Shown: positions 23,285-35,574, numbered from the stretch's first letter. The stretch is 64,000 nt of DNA from Rotaria socialis (GCA_905331475.1 CAJNYU010000030.1:1-64000), one strand, 5' to 3'. Notes: a model not told the origin generated them from the sequence alone. Numbers and translations are program-made.

Positions 23285-26200
23285 ATGATAAAGTATTTAT
23301 TATCGTTTATTCTAGCTATGGCTGCAAGTGCCGCTGCGTTAGCATTTCAAGCTAAACGAAAGAATTTACTTAGTTTAGCACTTAAAAAAGATCCAATTTT
23401 ACCACGTATCAAGCAAGCCGTTTCTTTCGTTCATGATGGAGAACCCCCAGAAGCTCATTCAGCTGTCGACGAATCGCCACCAGCAGATTCACACATCAAT
23501 ACTATATCACAGGCACATATGCCTGTCGATGAATCAGCAAATACTACGAAAATAAGTAGTAATAAAGATTCAATCACTACTACATCATCAACATCGTAAG
23601 CAAACTTTTCAGAGAGACATCTATCAATCTTAACATACTAATATTCTAGGAAGACAAAATCAACAACAATATCAACTAAATCACTGATACCCGCAAAAGC
23701 TGCAACTTCTTTTTCTATATCGCCAATAGTTCCACTTGTGGGCGTAGTAACAGTAATTTTAGTCTGTGGAGCAGCCGCTGTCTTTTTGCCACCTTTTCTT
23801 TTATCACTTCAATATCCAGGTAAATCTATGATGACGATCTAGAGTCTTGTAATCATTTTCTGATCATAGATTATTCTTGTTTCCCTGGTTGTTGGAATGG
23901 AGGTACTTGTTCGCCGCAGAATATTTGTACTTGCTTATCAGGCTACTCTGGCGATCGTTGTCAAACAAGTAAGATCATTGTGCCTTTTTTATCGAAACAA
24001 AAATAGACTTGATAGAAATTTATTTAAAATACAATAAAATGCAAAAGTCATTTAAATGACCATTAGTGAGAATTTTAGTTTAAATTGTTCTCAAAAAAAT
24101 TAAACAAAAGTCTTTCATTAAAACGACTGACTAAAAATAATAATAATACTTCTATTTTCTTCTGAAATTGATTGATTGTTAAATTAAGTAATGACAATTA
24201 TTCTTTCGCTTGCCTTAGCAGAAGCGTTCTAGTAATATATGGCGCACCCAATATCTCATCCCGAATGTATATTCTCAGAAAATATCGCAGAAATATAAAC
24301 TGATCTAACAATTTTATTTATAACAATGCCAGATGACAAAATTATCTACGCTACGAATTGTGTTTTTCTCAGTTCATACATATTTAATATATTGAAAACT
24401 TCACAGAACAGTGATGCATATTTTTATTGTATTTCATAAGAGCAGTTTTTCATGAGAATTGTTTCTGATTGAAATAGTTTTTATAGCAATTATCGTCTTG
24501 ATGTCGACATAAATAATATAGGACATCTGGTTTTCAAAATAAAACAAAACTGGGAATGTATTTTGATTTTCACCAATGAATTAAAACCTTGATCTTCTAT
24601 TGTTCGAGCCATTTTGTTTTTATTACTGTGAATAATATTTATCTATTGAAATTTTTGCTTTTCTTAGCTATTTGTAATCAAACTTGCATTAATGGAGTGT
24701 GTGCAGATCCTTATAAATGTACCTGTCAGGCCGGTTGGAATGGAACTTATTGCGATCAACGTAAATTCAAATTTTGTAAACTAACAAATGAACTTTATCT
24801 TAATTATTTTTTCCAGCTATTTGCATCCCACAATGTGTTAATGGTAATTGTACTGGACCCAATTATTGCACGTTAGATTTTAGCATTCTTTCTTTGAATA
24901 ACTTATACTTATTTGTGTTTATTTTTTTACTGCTATAGCTGTAATGTTACATATACTGGTTATCTTTGTTTAACACGTAAGTCGTTTTCTAAAGTCCATT
25001 GAGCAATAAATTTATTGACACTCTTTTTTTAGCGGTTTGTTCTCCTTCTTGTGTTCACGGATATTGTACGTCTCCGGGCAATTGTTTGTACGTATTTTCC
25101 TACAGAATCTTCTGGTAGAATCTTAAATTATGTTTGCTTAGGTGTAACACTGGCTGGAATGGAACAAGTTGTGATGAACGTAAATAACTTGATAGAGATT
25201 CAATCCTATGAATTTATAATTTTGTATATTCGCAGCAATATGTTCGCCCTCATGTGTTAATGGAAATTGCACATATCCAAATGTTTGCAATTGTAGTACG
25301 GATTGGACGGGTAGCACATGTAGTACACGTAAGTATTTTCTGAACAATCGTTTATATTTTATGCGGGAAAAACGGCGTTATATTTCTATTAGCAATTTGC
25401 TCACCTACTTGTATGCACAATTCGAACTGTACTGCTCCAAATACGTGTGTTTGTTCGTCAGGTTATAATGGCAGCTATTGTCAATCTCGTAAGATTTTCT
25501 TTCAAGTCGATGACCGTTGTTCAAGTCAATGGTTCTTTTTATTTGTTTAGCTATATGTACATCCCCTTGTCAGAATGGTGGTAATTGTGTAAGTGAAAAA
25601 TTAAAGTTTATTGCTATTCATTGAAAATATACTTTCTTCATTAGACTGCACCGTCAGTTTGTACGTGTCCAACAACGTTTAATGGTTCAGTGTGTGAATT
25701 TCGTTAGTAACATTGTTTTTAGTAATATATGTAAATTATCGATAATATTCTAGCTATATGCACAAATTCGTGTTTAAACAATGGAAATTGCACAGGTAAT
25801 ATTTTGATGGACGGATCGATCGATTGATTAATAAATAAAATATTGTCCCTTTTTTTAGCACCCGATGTTTGTACTTGCGCTGCGGGATGGACGGGCAGTA
25901 TTTGTCAAACAGGCAAGTATTCGATTTTGGATTATTGTTTTTCTTTGACATTTTAATCATTTGAAATCATGTTTCTTTTTAGCAAACTGCACACCTTCTT
26001 GTCAGAATGGTGGTACTTGTGTAAGTTGAATTTCATTGAAAATCTATGCTCTTACGTGAAACGATACAATTCTTGATTAGGTTTCACCAAACAATTGCTC
26101 TTGTGATACCACTAAATGGAGTGGAACAGTGTGTACTACACGTATGGAATATTTTAGATTAAATTTTCTTCTATTTACATAAGTTCTGGTTATTTTATTT

Positions 26201-28637
26201 TATTTTAGCTGTGTGCAGTTTTAATTGTTCAAATGGTGGGACGTGTGGGCCAACTCCACAAACATGGTATGTCCAATTGTGATACTTGTTTATAGATATT
26301 ATTGATATCTTTAATCTTATTAGTACTTGTACGTCTCAATGGTCAGGAACACAGTGTACAACTCGTAAGTCAATTTTTTTCTATTAGTATTTTTATGAAA
26401 TCCAACGAAAATCATCATAAAAAGAAATAATCTTTCTTTTATATTTCTTAGCTGTTTGCTCACCTACATGTCAAAATCAAGGAACATGTGTGGGTATGTA
26501 TCATCGATTCATTTTTCGTTCAATAAAAATGAGAATTTTTTCTTAGCTCCAAATAACTGTTCATGCCCAATTGGTTACAATGGAAGCGTCTGTCAATATC
26601 GTACGATTGCTTCGTTTTTAGAAATAATACAAAATGAATTATTTTGTGTGTTTTCAGCTATTTGCCTAACTGCCTGCGATCATGGAGGTTCCTGTGTAGC
26701 ACCAAATGAATGTAATTGCACAACCTCGTGGGCAGGACTTCTATGCGACATGCCAAGATGTAATCCATGGTGTCAGAATGGCGGTGAGTTTTCGATGATT
26801 TTAATCATTATTATTTCGATATGGCACGATTAATATAGAGAAAATTCTATAAAGATAAAAGTAAAGAGCACTAATAATGGATTAGTCAGTCAAGTTCAGT
26901 CATATTTTATGAGTATTTCATTAAATACTAAACATATTATTTTCTGCACTCATATCAATTGGATTTAATAATTCTAGGTGTTTGCATTGCTCCAGGCATT
27001 TGTGTCTGTGACAATATAAGTTGGACCGGCTCTATTTGTGTAACTCGTAAGTCTAGCTGGTTTACAGTAGTTTATAAACGTCATTGATATATTCTCTTCT
27101 CCTATACCAGCTATATGCTCAATAACTTGTATGAATGGTGGTACATGTGTTGGTCCCAACATTTGCCAATGTAAGCAATGAAATCATAAGAGTGAAACTG
27201 ATTTTCTAAAATAGTATTTTTTTTGTTGATTTAAAGGTGTGAAGGGCTACACTGGCGAAACCTGTGGACAACGTATGTATTGAAAAAGCCTTCGAAATAA
27301 AATAGAATCATTTTTAAATAAAAATTTGCAGCATTATGTAACCCCATCAACTATGATGATTCAATAGGCTACCTAGTACCAAATGCAACTTGTCAAAATG
27401 GTGGAACATGCATATCGCCTTATAACTGTTCAGTAAGTTCAGAATTCATCTAAAAACTATTTGACTTACCTTTTCTCATAAAAAGTGTACTGCATCTTGG
27501 AGTGGCACCTACTGTCAAACAGCCATCTGTAATCCACAATGCATTAATGATGGTAACTGTACAGCACCTAACGTTTGCACATGTAATACAACTCAATGGA
27601 ATGGGAGTTTGTGTGAAATACCTGTTTGTAATCCATCATGTCTTAACAACGGAAACTGTACGTCACCAGGTGTTTGTACCTGTGATACATCGCAATGGAA
27701 TGGCACGATATGTGAAACACCTGTTTGTACTCCCATTTGTGAAAACAACGGCAACTGTACGTCACCGGGTGTTTGTACATGTGATGCAACACAATGGAAT
27801 GGCACTCGATGTGAAACCCCAGTTTGTACTCCAATTTGCCAAAATAATGGAAATTGCACATCACCAGGCGTTTGTACCTGCGATACATCACAATGGAATG
27901 GGACTCGATGTGAAACACCTGTTTGTAGTTCACCTTGTCAAAATAATGGAAACTGTACTGCACCGGGTGTTTGTACCTGTGTTACATCACAATGGAATGG
28001 TTCTGATTGCACCACACGTAAGTAGTTTATGTTGAATAATATATCGGTACTGACCTGGCTACTATTTGTTCCAAACTGAATACACGAGAAAGTAATCGAT
28101 TCTACGTTTCAATGTTTTAGCTGTTTGCTTAACACCTTGTCTAAATTCTGGCAACTGTACATCACCCGGTGTTTGCACGTGTCCAACAGGATGGACTGGC
28201 TTAGACTGCAATACTCGTATGTATTCTAATTTTTATTATAAAATCTACGTTTCTGTTAGAGTTATGGATTTGAAAAGTTTAGTCAAAGAAAGTTGTCTGC
28301 ATTTATTTCTTAATCTAATGAGGAGTTTAGTAATTTGGAAATACACCTAGCTTATAGAGTACTTGAATCAACAGCTAATATCACTTATGTACTATCAAAT
28401 AACTAAAATATTTTTTTCTTTAATTTAATAGCTGATTGTCAAGTATGTATTGGCTCGAATTATACTACGTCATGCTTTGATTGCATTTTTTCGAACAATA
28501 ACTGTACTATTGATTGCACATGTGAATTCGCTTCTGCTAACTACACTTCATCGGTGGATTTACTAGCCAGTTTGAACAACAGATGTATCCTGGGTAGCAA
28601 CAATGGCAACCTTACCTGCACTTATCCTTGTCCGTGA
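23285..28637 (+). CDS. EGF-repeat membrane protein, 21 EGF-like modules, 28 exons
   Basis: My model has 28 exons and 919 residues, in frame throughout. Exons 1-5 are 23285-23595, 23650-23819, 23870-23968, 24668-24760 and 24817-24871; 6-25 are short exons between 24939 and 27432; the last three are 27486-28017, 28121-28216 and 28432-28637. The N-terminus has a hydrophobic segment (residues 4-23), a Ser/Thr-rich linker, then a strong membrane span (IVPLVGVVTVILVCGAAAVF), followed by 21 EGF-like modules of the CxxxCxNGGTCxxPxxCxC pattern. The C-terminal about 68 residues differ: Cys-rich, ending with TSSVDLLASLNNRC and NNGNLTC, which recall half of a cyanovirin-N homology repeat (tentative). The likely role is a surface adhesion or binding protein anchored near its N-terminus. 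Many modules are split by a second intron; the exon 27486-28017 instead holds five complete modules. The intron after exon 14 uses GC-AG. Confidence 0.85.
27522..28016 (+). repeat. five tandem 99-nt EGF units within one exon
   Basis: Five 33-residue units starting AICNPQC, PVCNPSC, PVCTPIC, PVCTPIC and PVCSSPC follow each other with no gaps (495 nt). The last four are very similar, including synonymous positions (CCAGGTGTTTGTACCTGTGA-type phrases), which shows recent duplication or gene conversion. Confidence 0.92.
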
Positions 28638-30454
28638 GATCTGACACTATTTTGAACATAAGATGCTGTTTTATCGTTAAATGTGAATGAAGAAGGTTTT
28701 CGTTTTGCCATTAGATTTTTCGTTATGAATTTACTTTAATCCGCATGCTTGCACATTTTAAAGACTGTTGAACAATCTTTCAATGTTTTAAATGGAAATT
28801 ACTTCAAGTAATCACGCTATATATTTTTTTTGAATGGCATTTAACACAGTGATTCTTTTATGAAAAAACTAATGAATAAAAGTATTGACTTCAAACGAAA
28901 AATAAACACTTTGATAATAAATTGAAAAGAATCTATTTTATGATTATTCTGGAATTTTATATCAGTTATAAATTGTATTTTTCAACCACAAAAGTTCGAT
29001 GATTCATTGACTTTCACAATTATAAATATTAGTAATGAGTCTTACTAATTTTTAATGGCATTCACTATGTATACTACTAAAGTAAGTAGATCTGTTTTAC
29101 TGGGGAAAAGTTGCGTGATAAAAATGATTTATATTTTTTGTTTTCATTTCAATTTTAAAAAGTGAATTTTAAGACCAAAACTATAATTTTCAGTTTCAAT
29201 CGCCTTTGTCAAATAAGATTTTGATTTATTGTGGCTTTTCAGTTATGCCTTTAATTTTATCTGTAAAAGCTTTGAAGTCTTTCTACCGTCATTAACTTTT
29301 TTGTAAAATAAGTCTTCTTTTTCTGGGTTTGTGCATGTCTTAGGCAAAGGTAGCTGATTTCGAATTGAAATCAACATTTTCATTTTGAAGATATATCGGC
29401 TTATCCACGTAACGCGCTACTTCGCTGGTCAAGTTTTAAAAAAAATTTTCGATATGGACAGATCTAAGCGTATTTTCTGGTACAGGTTTTTACGCTGACT
29501 ATGAATTTGTACCTTTTTTCTTAAAAAGAATTGAGTTTTGGCATCGAAAACCGCGCTTTAAAGTTTTTAAAAATCGTATTTTCAATTTTCTAACCAAGAA
29601 ATTTAAAACAAAAATGCAGAGTCATATGCCATTCGATGTGGAATTTGATTCTCTACAAAATGGCTTATTTATTTTCTACTCTCATTCCTCAGGGCAATTT
29701 CTAAGCTCTTGCACAGTTTCTAACTTGCTGTACAATTGTTGAGCTCCTATTTCAATGTAGCAACTTGATCTTTTTACAGAAGGGTATATGCACGGCAATG
29801 ATCAATATGTATGAACATTAAAAAATTTTAAGCATATTAAGTGCTTCAAATTTGGTCGACAAAAAAAACGTGTTACAGCGTTACGTTTGGATAAGCCGAG
29901 ATCGATGTTTTTTTTTTTTTTTTTATAATAAAATACTATTTCTGATTCCAATTTATTCAGAAGGAAAACTTTATAATAGATCCTGATTCATAAATTAATA
30001 TTAAAAAAACGAAAACTAACGTCAGAAACAATATTTTCATCTTACTTGCTATGAATAGACAAAAAAATTTATGAGTTATGATGAAAAATATTAATCTCAC
30101 ATACATATTTTTTGCAACAATTCTGATTACAGCAACAAAATACATTGGTGATATTAACATATGAATAGTCAGCCTATGAAATCTCTTCATCATATCTAGC
30201 TAATTTTTCTAATTCATAGTCCATCTAGAAACTCCATGTGTCATAACAAAAATTATCAAATTTCTCTTCACGATTTATTCATTCGATATTAAAACATTGC
30301 TTATTCGTTTACTGAAGACTACAATAATATTCACTATGACGTGGTTGTCGTAGTCTAAATGGAAGTTCTTTCAGACAACTATTATGACAGATTACTAGAA
30401 TATCTCTAAATGATAGTGAGGTATTATTTTCATTGAGATATCATATTTAATTTG
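28638..30454. other. convergent intergenic region with one inverted-repeat element
   Basis: Between the EGF gene and TMEM199. It contains AATAAA motifs (for example near 28875), an inverted-repeat element at about 29393-29903 and a T18 run at about 29907-29924. A small Cys-rich frame on the minus strand (30105-30173) is discussed under rejected items. Confidence 0.5.
29393..29903. repeat. MITE-like element with terminal inverted repeats
   Basis: Left end ATATCGGCTTATCCACGTAACGC (29393-29415) matches in inverse the right end GCGTTACGTTTGGATAAGCC plus GAGAT (29878-29902). The interior of about 460 bp has no ORF of note. Size, TIRs and lack of coding fit a non-autonomous DNA transposon. A clear target-site duplication is not visible. 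Confidence 0.6.
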
Positions 30455-31042
30455 TTATGCAAGTGTATTAAAACGTTTAAGAAGAAAATATATATCAGCA
30501 ACAGCAACAACAAATGCACATAGAAGACCAAATGATATCTGCAAAACAAAGTTGTTTGTCCCAGTTGAATATTCAACAGACTTATAGCCAAACACAAAAG
30601 CTCCACCAATAGTTAAAAAGACATTTGCAATTGTTATTAATTGTCCTTGTACAGATTTCATATCAGGCATGAATGTTTCGTTCGATTTACTTGCATAAAT
30701 TCTATTGAAATTGACATTTTTTGTCATCTCATCATATTCATGATTGGCTTGTTGGGCTTTTAATTTTTCAACACGTGCATTTAACTCAGGATTTCGTTCT
30801 GGTTCAATATAAGCCGGTACAAATAAATCACTGCCTGCTAAAATTTCATGTAGATAATTTTCTTTATCGGATAATTTATATGCTTCAAGTAAAATTGTAG
30901 CTGGAATATATTTTGTTGATTTCGATTGAAGAATATTGTCAATTTGTTTATAAATATTTGAATTTTTATTTTCAGTTTTTTTTAAAACATTTTCTAATAA
31001 CTGTTCGATGGTAGATGTTCGTTCGATTTGAACAAGATTCAT
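30455..31042 (-). CDS. TMEM199: TMEM199/VMA12-like V-ATPase assembly factor
   Basis: A single exon encodes 195 residues (human TMEM199 is 208). The hallmark ERNPELNARVEKLKAQQANHEYDEMTKNV precedes two C-terminal transmembrane spans (ITIANVFLTIGGAFVFGYKS and ISFGLLCAFVVAVADIYFLL). The family (yeast Vma12) assembles the membrane sector of the vacuolar H+-ATPase in the ER, with VMA21 and CCDC115. The N-terminal half is soluble and helical. The start ATG at 31042 is the first in the frame. The gene is divergent from the LEM-domain gene at 31400; 357 nt lie between the two start codons, which must contain both promoters. Confidence 0.9.
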   Translation of the reverse strand: MNLVQIERTSTIEQLLENVLKKTENKNSNIYKQIDNILQSKSTKYIPATILLEAYKLSDKENYLHEILAGSDLFVPAYIEPERNPELNARVEKLKAQQANHEYDEMTKNVNFNRIYASKSNETFMPDMKSVQGQLITIANVFLTIGGAFVFGYKSVEYSTGTNNFVLQISFGLLCAFVVAVADIYFLLKRFNTLA

Positions 31043-31399
31043 GGTGCTTTTTTAATTATGAATAAATAATTGAAAACCAATCCAACTAAGACCGTAAAGC
31101 GTTAAGGCAATAATAATTGTTGACGGAATGAGAAGAAGATAGTAAAGAAAAACACTGGAAAATATTATCATCGAATAAGCGTCAACGTCAATAATATCTA
31201 AATTTCAAAGGAACCTTTATTTATTTATTTTGTTCGACACACGATATGACATATGAATCATGATTTGTTTCTGATTGGCTTGCGCAATAGAATGAGTCAT
31301 GGATGAGTGTGGTAATCGTCTCATTTGCTGGTTTATAAAAAAGAGAAATATATAAAGATTGAACTCTTTGTTTAACTGGTTCATTTGTAAAGTTAAAAA

Positions 31400-32933
31400 A
31401 TGTCGAATAAAGCAGAATTACAACTTAAATTAAAAGATATTGGTTATGAATTAGGTCCTTTTGCATCGAAAGATACATTGTCAAACGTTTTACGTCTTCA
31501 TTTATCGGTAAGAGAAATCCATTTCCTTTTAGATTTGATTTACTATTTTATTTATTAGGCTTCGGAAAATAAAGGCGTTGATGTTGCGAAATTAAGTGAT
31601 TTTACTCTTCGTAAAAATCTGACAGAAAATGGTCTTGTTGTTGGACCTGTTACAAGTAAGAATTGAATGAATTTTTTTTCTATTCACAATTTATCAATCA
31701 TTTTAGATCATACACGAGCAATTTATCAACGTAAATTACTTGAAATATTAACCAATGAAACAAGCGAAGGTAGAATTAGGCATAAGATTTAGAAAAATAT
31801 ACTTCATTTGAGTTTGTTTTTATTTTTGTAGGAAAAGAAGATGAAATGGATAATGATATACCAATATCAATGACACCGCCACGAGCAACTCGTAGTTCAA
31901 TAGCTCGGTAAATATAAATAAAATGTTGACTATCATAAATCAGACTAATTGTCCGTGAGTTTTACCAATCGTCTACTATCTATAAAACATTGTCGTAGAA
32001 ATTACTCAAGTTTCATTGAAAACATGTTGCATTACGGTAAACCTGAGTGTATAGGATCTTTTTAAGGTTCAGTAAAGCGAAAAAACAAAGTTAATTGTTA
32101 ATAAAATTAAGAAGACAGATATTTCAAAAACGAAATATTAATCACACACATAACGAAGTTCTGTAAATGTGTTCGAATGCGAGAATAACTAGATTTACAT
32201 TTATGACACTTTTTACAATATTATCTTTTTTTTGTAGAATTGGAGATAATGAGGTAACATCGTCCCCTGGACGGTCGTATGCAGATGTTTATCATGAACC
32301 ACGTATAGAATTAACTCGTATTGATTTTAATGAAAAAAATAAACATACTTTACCATCATTTTATCCAAATGTATCGAGTACAAAAACAAAATCTGATCAA
32401 ACAATAACGCATACGTATTCACCACAACGTTCATCAACAAAGCCAGAATCACGAAATAGTACAACATCCTATGGTTTAAGAAATCCATATGATTTTCAAA
32501 ACGATGACCCAATTATAATTCGGCATGAACATAAAACAACACCATTTCGAACATCGACTATTTCAACAAGTGAAACAATTTCAGCAAATGCAAATCGTTA
32601 TACAAAACCATTGGATTTACCATCAACAACACGCAATGAGTTCAATGAAATTCGTTCACGAATTCTACCAAATAAAATTGAAGATAAAGAAACTCCAATT
32701 ATTAAAGATTCCATGCCAAAGAAAAATACTTTCGCCAATCAATTGGAAAATACAAAGTCGTCTAACGTTGAAAAACTTGATGCTGCAGCCAAAAGTAAAT
32801 AGGATTTTCACAATGTATATGCTTGTAAAAATTCTCTCTTTTTTATATAGATGGTGGAACATTCCTCTATGGTGGTATTACAATTGCCGTCGCATTAATA
32901 GTCTTCATACTTTATCTGTGGCTCGAAAAATGA
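31400..32933 (+). CDS. LEM-domain inner nuclear membrane protein (emerin/LAP2-like)
   Basis: Six exons (31400-31507, 31559-31655, 31707-31769, 31832-31907, 32238-32794, 32851-32933) join to 327 residues. Residues 1-36 look like the LEM-like/SAP-type helical module of LAP2. Residues about 44-85 (VAKLSDFTLRKNLTENGLVV, then GPVTNHTRAIYQRKLLEIL) are a canonical LEM domain, the fold that binds BAF (BANF1). A Ser/Thr-rich low-complexity stretch of about 190 residues follows, and the protein ends with one transmembrane helix (GGITIAVALIVFILYLWLEK), as expected for a tail-anchored inner nuclear membrane protein. Exons 1-3 match those of the paralogue at 35042-35574 in position and phase. Intron 4 (330 nt) is much longer than the others. 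Confidence 0.9.
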
Positions 32934-34636
32934 CATTCATTCTTTTCTTATACTTAGGACAACATCTTTCTGTTTTACTAAATTTCTCTCTTGTTTATCA
33001 GACACTTCTATATATAAATATGTGTGTGTATAACTTTAGCTGAGAAGTCTGACAGTCAATTCAGAGTACTCAATTCTATGAGTCTAAAGATCTCTAACGA
33101 TGTATTCACTATATTTTCCTTTTCTTGTATTTGATAATGTGTGAATTGGTTATTTCGGTTTTTTTTTGTATTTGAAGAATAAAATAAAACATGAAGAATA
33201 TCATTTTCAATGTTAGATATCCACGAGACAGAATTCATTCTTCAAATAATCTGTAGTTTTCGCATAACTGTAATTTATTCAACTAATCACGCTGTCAATA
33301 ACAATACTAGACATGTAAGTAAAAACAAAAAAAGAGAAAAAACAAAAGCTCTAGAAATTCTATTTACCTGAAGAAGTTCACCCAGTGTATGAATCAGATC
33401 AATGGCTCGTATTTATTTCATTAATGAAAAAGTTGGTCAAAGTGCATTTATAAATATCTAATCTACATATAGTCGATTATTTTTATTTTTTTTATAGAAG
33501 AACAGATATATCTCTGACGTTAGTATATGATAAAATGCCAGCTACCTGATTGTAAATTACACCTTATGTTAATCAATATAAAACGTATCGATGATTATTT
33601 TTTAATGCGATGCGAAGCGTCGAGATCGTACTGAAAACATGTGTTTGCCAATCTTCATCCTGAAGTTTCGTTCACTCAGAACAGTCGTTCAAAAATGATG
33701 AAAATGAAAGAAATTTATTGCGAGATAATTAAAATGACGTCATCATCATATGTTAGCCACTATATTCTATTCATTTACAGGTGATCTAAGATAATGAATC
33801 GTGGAGATGATCAATCGAAATCAATCTGTAAGAATAGATCGCTAAGTAAGAATAGAGTTTTCTCAGTAATGAATTGCATTACGGCTATATAAAAAATATT
33901 TAAAATCTATCAATTGAAGATTTTTCGTAGGAGATATACGGATTCTTGCTTCGCATCGCATTTCGTATACGAGTGAAACTCGAATACCATCTAGTTAAAT
34001 GAACGATCCGCATTAAAAATACTATGTGCATTGTTAGCCTGTAAGTGTATACTGTAAATCCTACTATGGTATTCTATTCATGAATGTTTTACATATGAAC
34101 TGTTGAAGAGGTTAGTAGGTTTACGATCCTCTATTGTAATCTATAGTACGATAATCCCTTTGTATAAATATTCGACTAATGATGCTATTTATCATTTTAG
34201 TTTTTAATCGACAGCTGCTAGAGTACGAATTCTTTACTGGACATCCCAATCATAATTATTTAATTACTCGCAGAGAATTTAACGGAACTAAAACAGAATC
34301 ATGTGGATAAATAATTGTTTTCCTACGAATTTTGAACTACGAGTCACAAAACATTAGTTTTCTCGATCGCTGCGAACGACTAGTAAAACGAACGTCATCA
34401 GTTAAAAATAAATTCGCAATAAAATAAATCACTGTTAGATTATTTATGTATAGTAATATGCTTTACTATCGATGTAGTATTTTAAAATACAAAAAAAAAT
34501 TTTTTTAGCATGATATGCAGTATTATATTTATAAAACTAGAAAAGTGTGGCCAAATTTTCTTGGCGTATTAAAATATGATGCATCGCCATGTTTAATTTA
34601 TAGAATTGTACTGAATGAAAAATAAATGAATAAAAA
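32934..34636. other. intergenic region downstream of the LEM gene
   Basis: About 1.7 kb, AT-rich, with ORFs no longer than 66 codons. A 14-nt inverted match AATGCGATGCGAAG (about 33606 and 33950-33963) is the only structure that I noticed. No gene is supported. Confidence 0.5.
34631..34636 (-). terminator. Pol III oligo-T terminator of the 5S gene
   Basis: TTTTTA on the minus strand directly after the 3' end of the 5S rRNA, the usual RNA polymerase III stop signal. Confidence 0.85.
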
Positions 34637-34754
34637 GCTTACGACACTCGGTATTCCCAGGCGGTCACCCATCCAAGTACTAACCGAGCCCGACGTTGCT
34701 TAACTTCAGTGATCGGACGAGAACTGGTGTATTCAACGTGGTATGGCCGTAAGC
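34637..34754 (-). rRNA. 5S ribosomal RNA
   Basis: Read on the minus strand, the 118-nt sequence begins GCTTACGGCCATACCACGTT and ends CGAGTGTCGTAAGC, whose ends pair to form helix I. Conserved internal parts are seen: CACCAGTTCTCGTCCGATCA, AAGTTAAGCAACGTCGGGCT and GTACTTGGATGGGTGACCGC. These cover the Pol III internal control region (A box, intermediate element and C box), and TTTTTA follows as terminator. It is a single copy here, not an array, lying between the 3' ends of two LEM-domain paralogues. Confidence 0.97.
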
Positions 34755-35041
34755 ATTCATTGTTGATTCGCTTTTCCAAGTCATAGATGTAAAATACGAT
34801 CAAGAGAAAATCAGCTGTGAATCTTTTCTTTTTCATCATCGCTTAGCTGTTTCTTTGCAAACTACTGGATTAAATATTTTATTAATCACTGTTTATTAAC
34901 AAAAAAAAGAATAAATTTTTCTTTAAATACATAGCAAATACAAAATCGAGATTATTCGGAAAACAGAACTTGTTTATAAAACATACATAATTTAAATACA
35001 AAGAAAAGTATTTCACGAGAAAAATAATACCCAAGAAATAT

Positions 35042-35574
35042 TTATTGCGCATGATACAAAAACGTTTTACCACTGCGTGTAACACTATCGTCCTCAGGTA
35101 TGGGTGGTGTATGAAAATCATCTTCATCGCCGTCAATTTCATCATCAGCTCCTAAATAATTTCTATTAGTTATTGAGTAATTTCAATCAAATAATATTTA
35201 CCTTCACTATTTTCATTGTTTACTGCTTCAAGTAGTTTACGTTGATAGATTGCACGCGTATAATCTACATAATTATTTCATTGCTCTATTTTCCATAATA
35301 AATAAATCAAATTCCTTACTTATAACAGGACCAGCTGCGACATTATATTGAATTAGTTTAGAGCGAAGTTCATGATCATTCATTTTAGGGACATCAATTC
35401 CTTTTTCAAGTGCCTGAAAAGAAAAATCTGTTTTCTTGAAAAATATTCTGATTCGATATCTCATACTTTCAAATGAAGACGTAACAGATTCACAATCGTT
35501 TCTTTTGACGTATACGGATTAAGATGATAACCATATGTTTTCAATATTACCTGTAATTCTTGTTTAGTTGACAT
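35042..35574 (-). CDS. short soluble LEM-domain protein, paralogue of the 31400 gene
   Basis: Four exons (35574-35467, 35413-35320, 35264-35202, 35151-35042) encode 124 residues. The N-terminal module (MSTKQELQVILKTYGYHLNP) and the LEM domain (PKMNDHELRSKLIQYNVAAG, then PVINYTRAIYQRKLLEAV) parallel those of the gene at 31400. Exon 1 is 108 nt in both, exon 3 is 63 nt in both, and exon 2 differs by one codon. An acidic tail (DEIDGDEDDF) ends the protein; there is no transmembrane helix, so it should be nucleoplasmic or cytosolic. The family binds BAF at chromatin and the nuclear lamina. The ATG is only 35 nt after the RPC9 stop, with an AG acceptor (35594-35595) behind a pyrimidine tract in between, which suggests co-transcription with RPC9 and trans-splicing. 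Confidence 0.88.

Noticed and set aside
27502-28035. 177-codon alternative-frame ORF over the EGF exon, plus antisense ORFs there
   Set aside because: They are shadows of the five-unit EGF repeat in other frames; repeat structure keeps them open.
30105-30224. Small minus-strand frame with CCCNQNCCKKY and a preceding MDYELEKLARYDEEIS, and a nearby signal-like peptide MKILFLTLVFVFLILIYESG
   Set aside because: An in-frame TAG separates the first two parts, the order does not suit a signal peptide, and no convincing splice chain joins them. It could be a decayed small gene but cannot be supported.
33606-33963. 14-nt inverted match AATGCGATGCGAAG as a transposon end
   Set aside because: Similarity does not extend beyond the 14-15 nt and no other boundary marks are visible.
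34500-34900. Spliced-leader RNA gene linked to the 5S rRNA gene
   Set aside because: SL and 5S genes are linked in some animals, but I found no SL-like exon followed by GT and an Sm site here.
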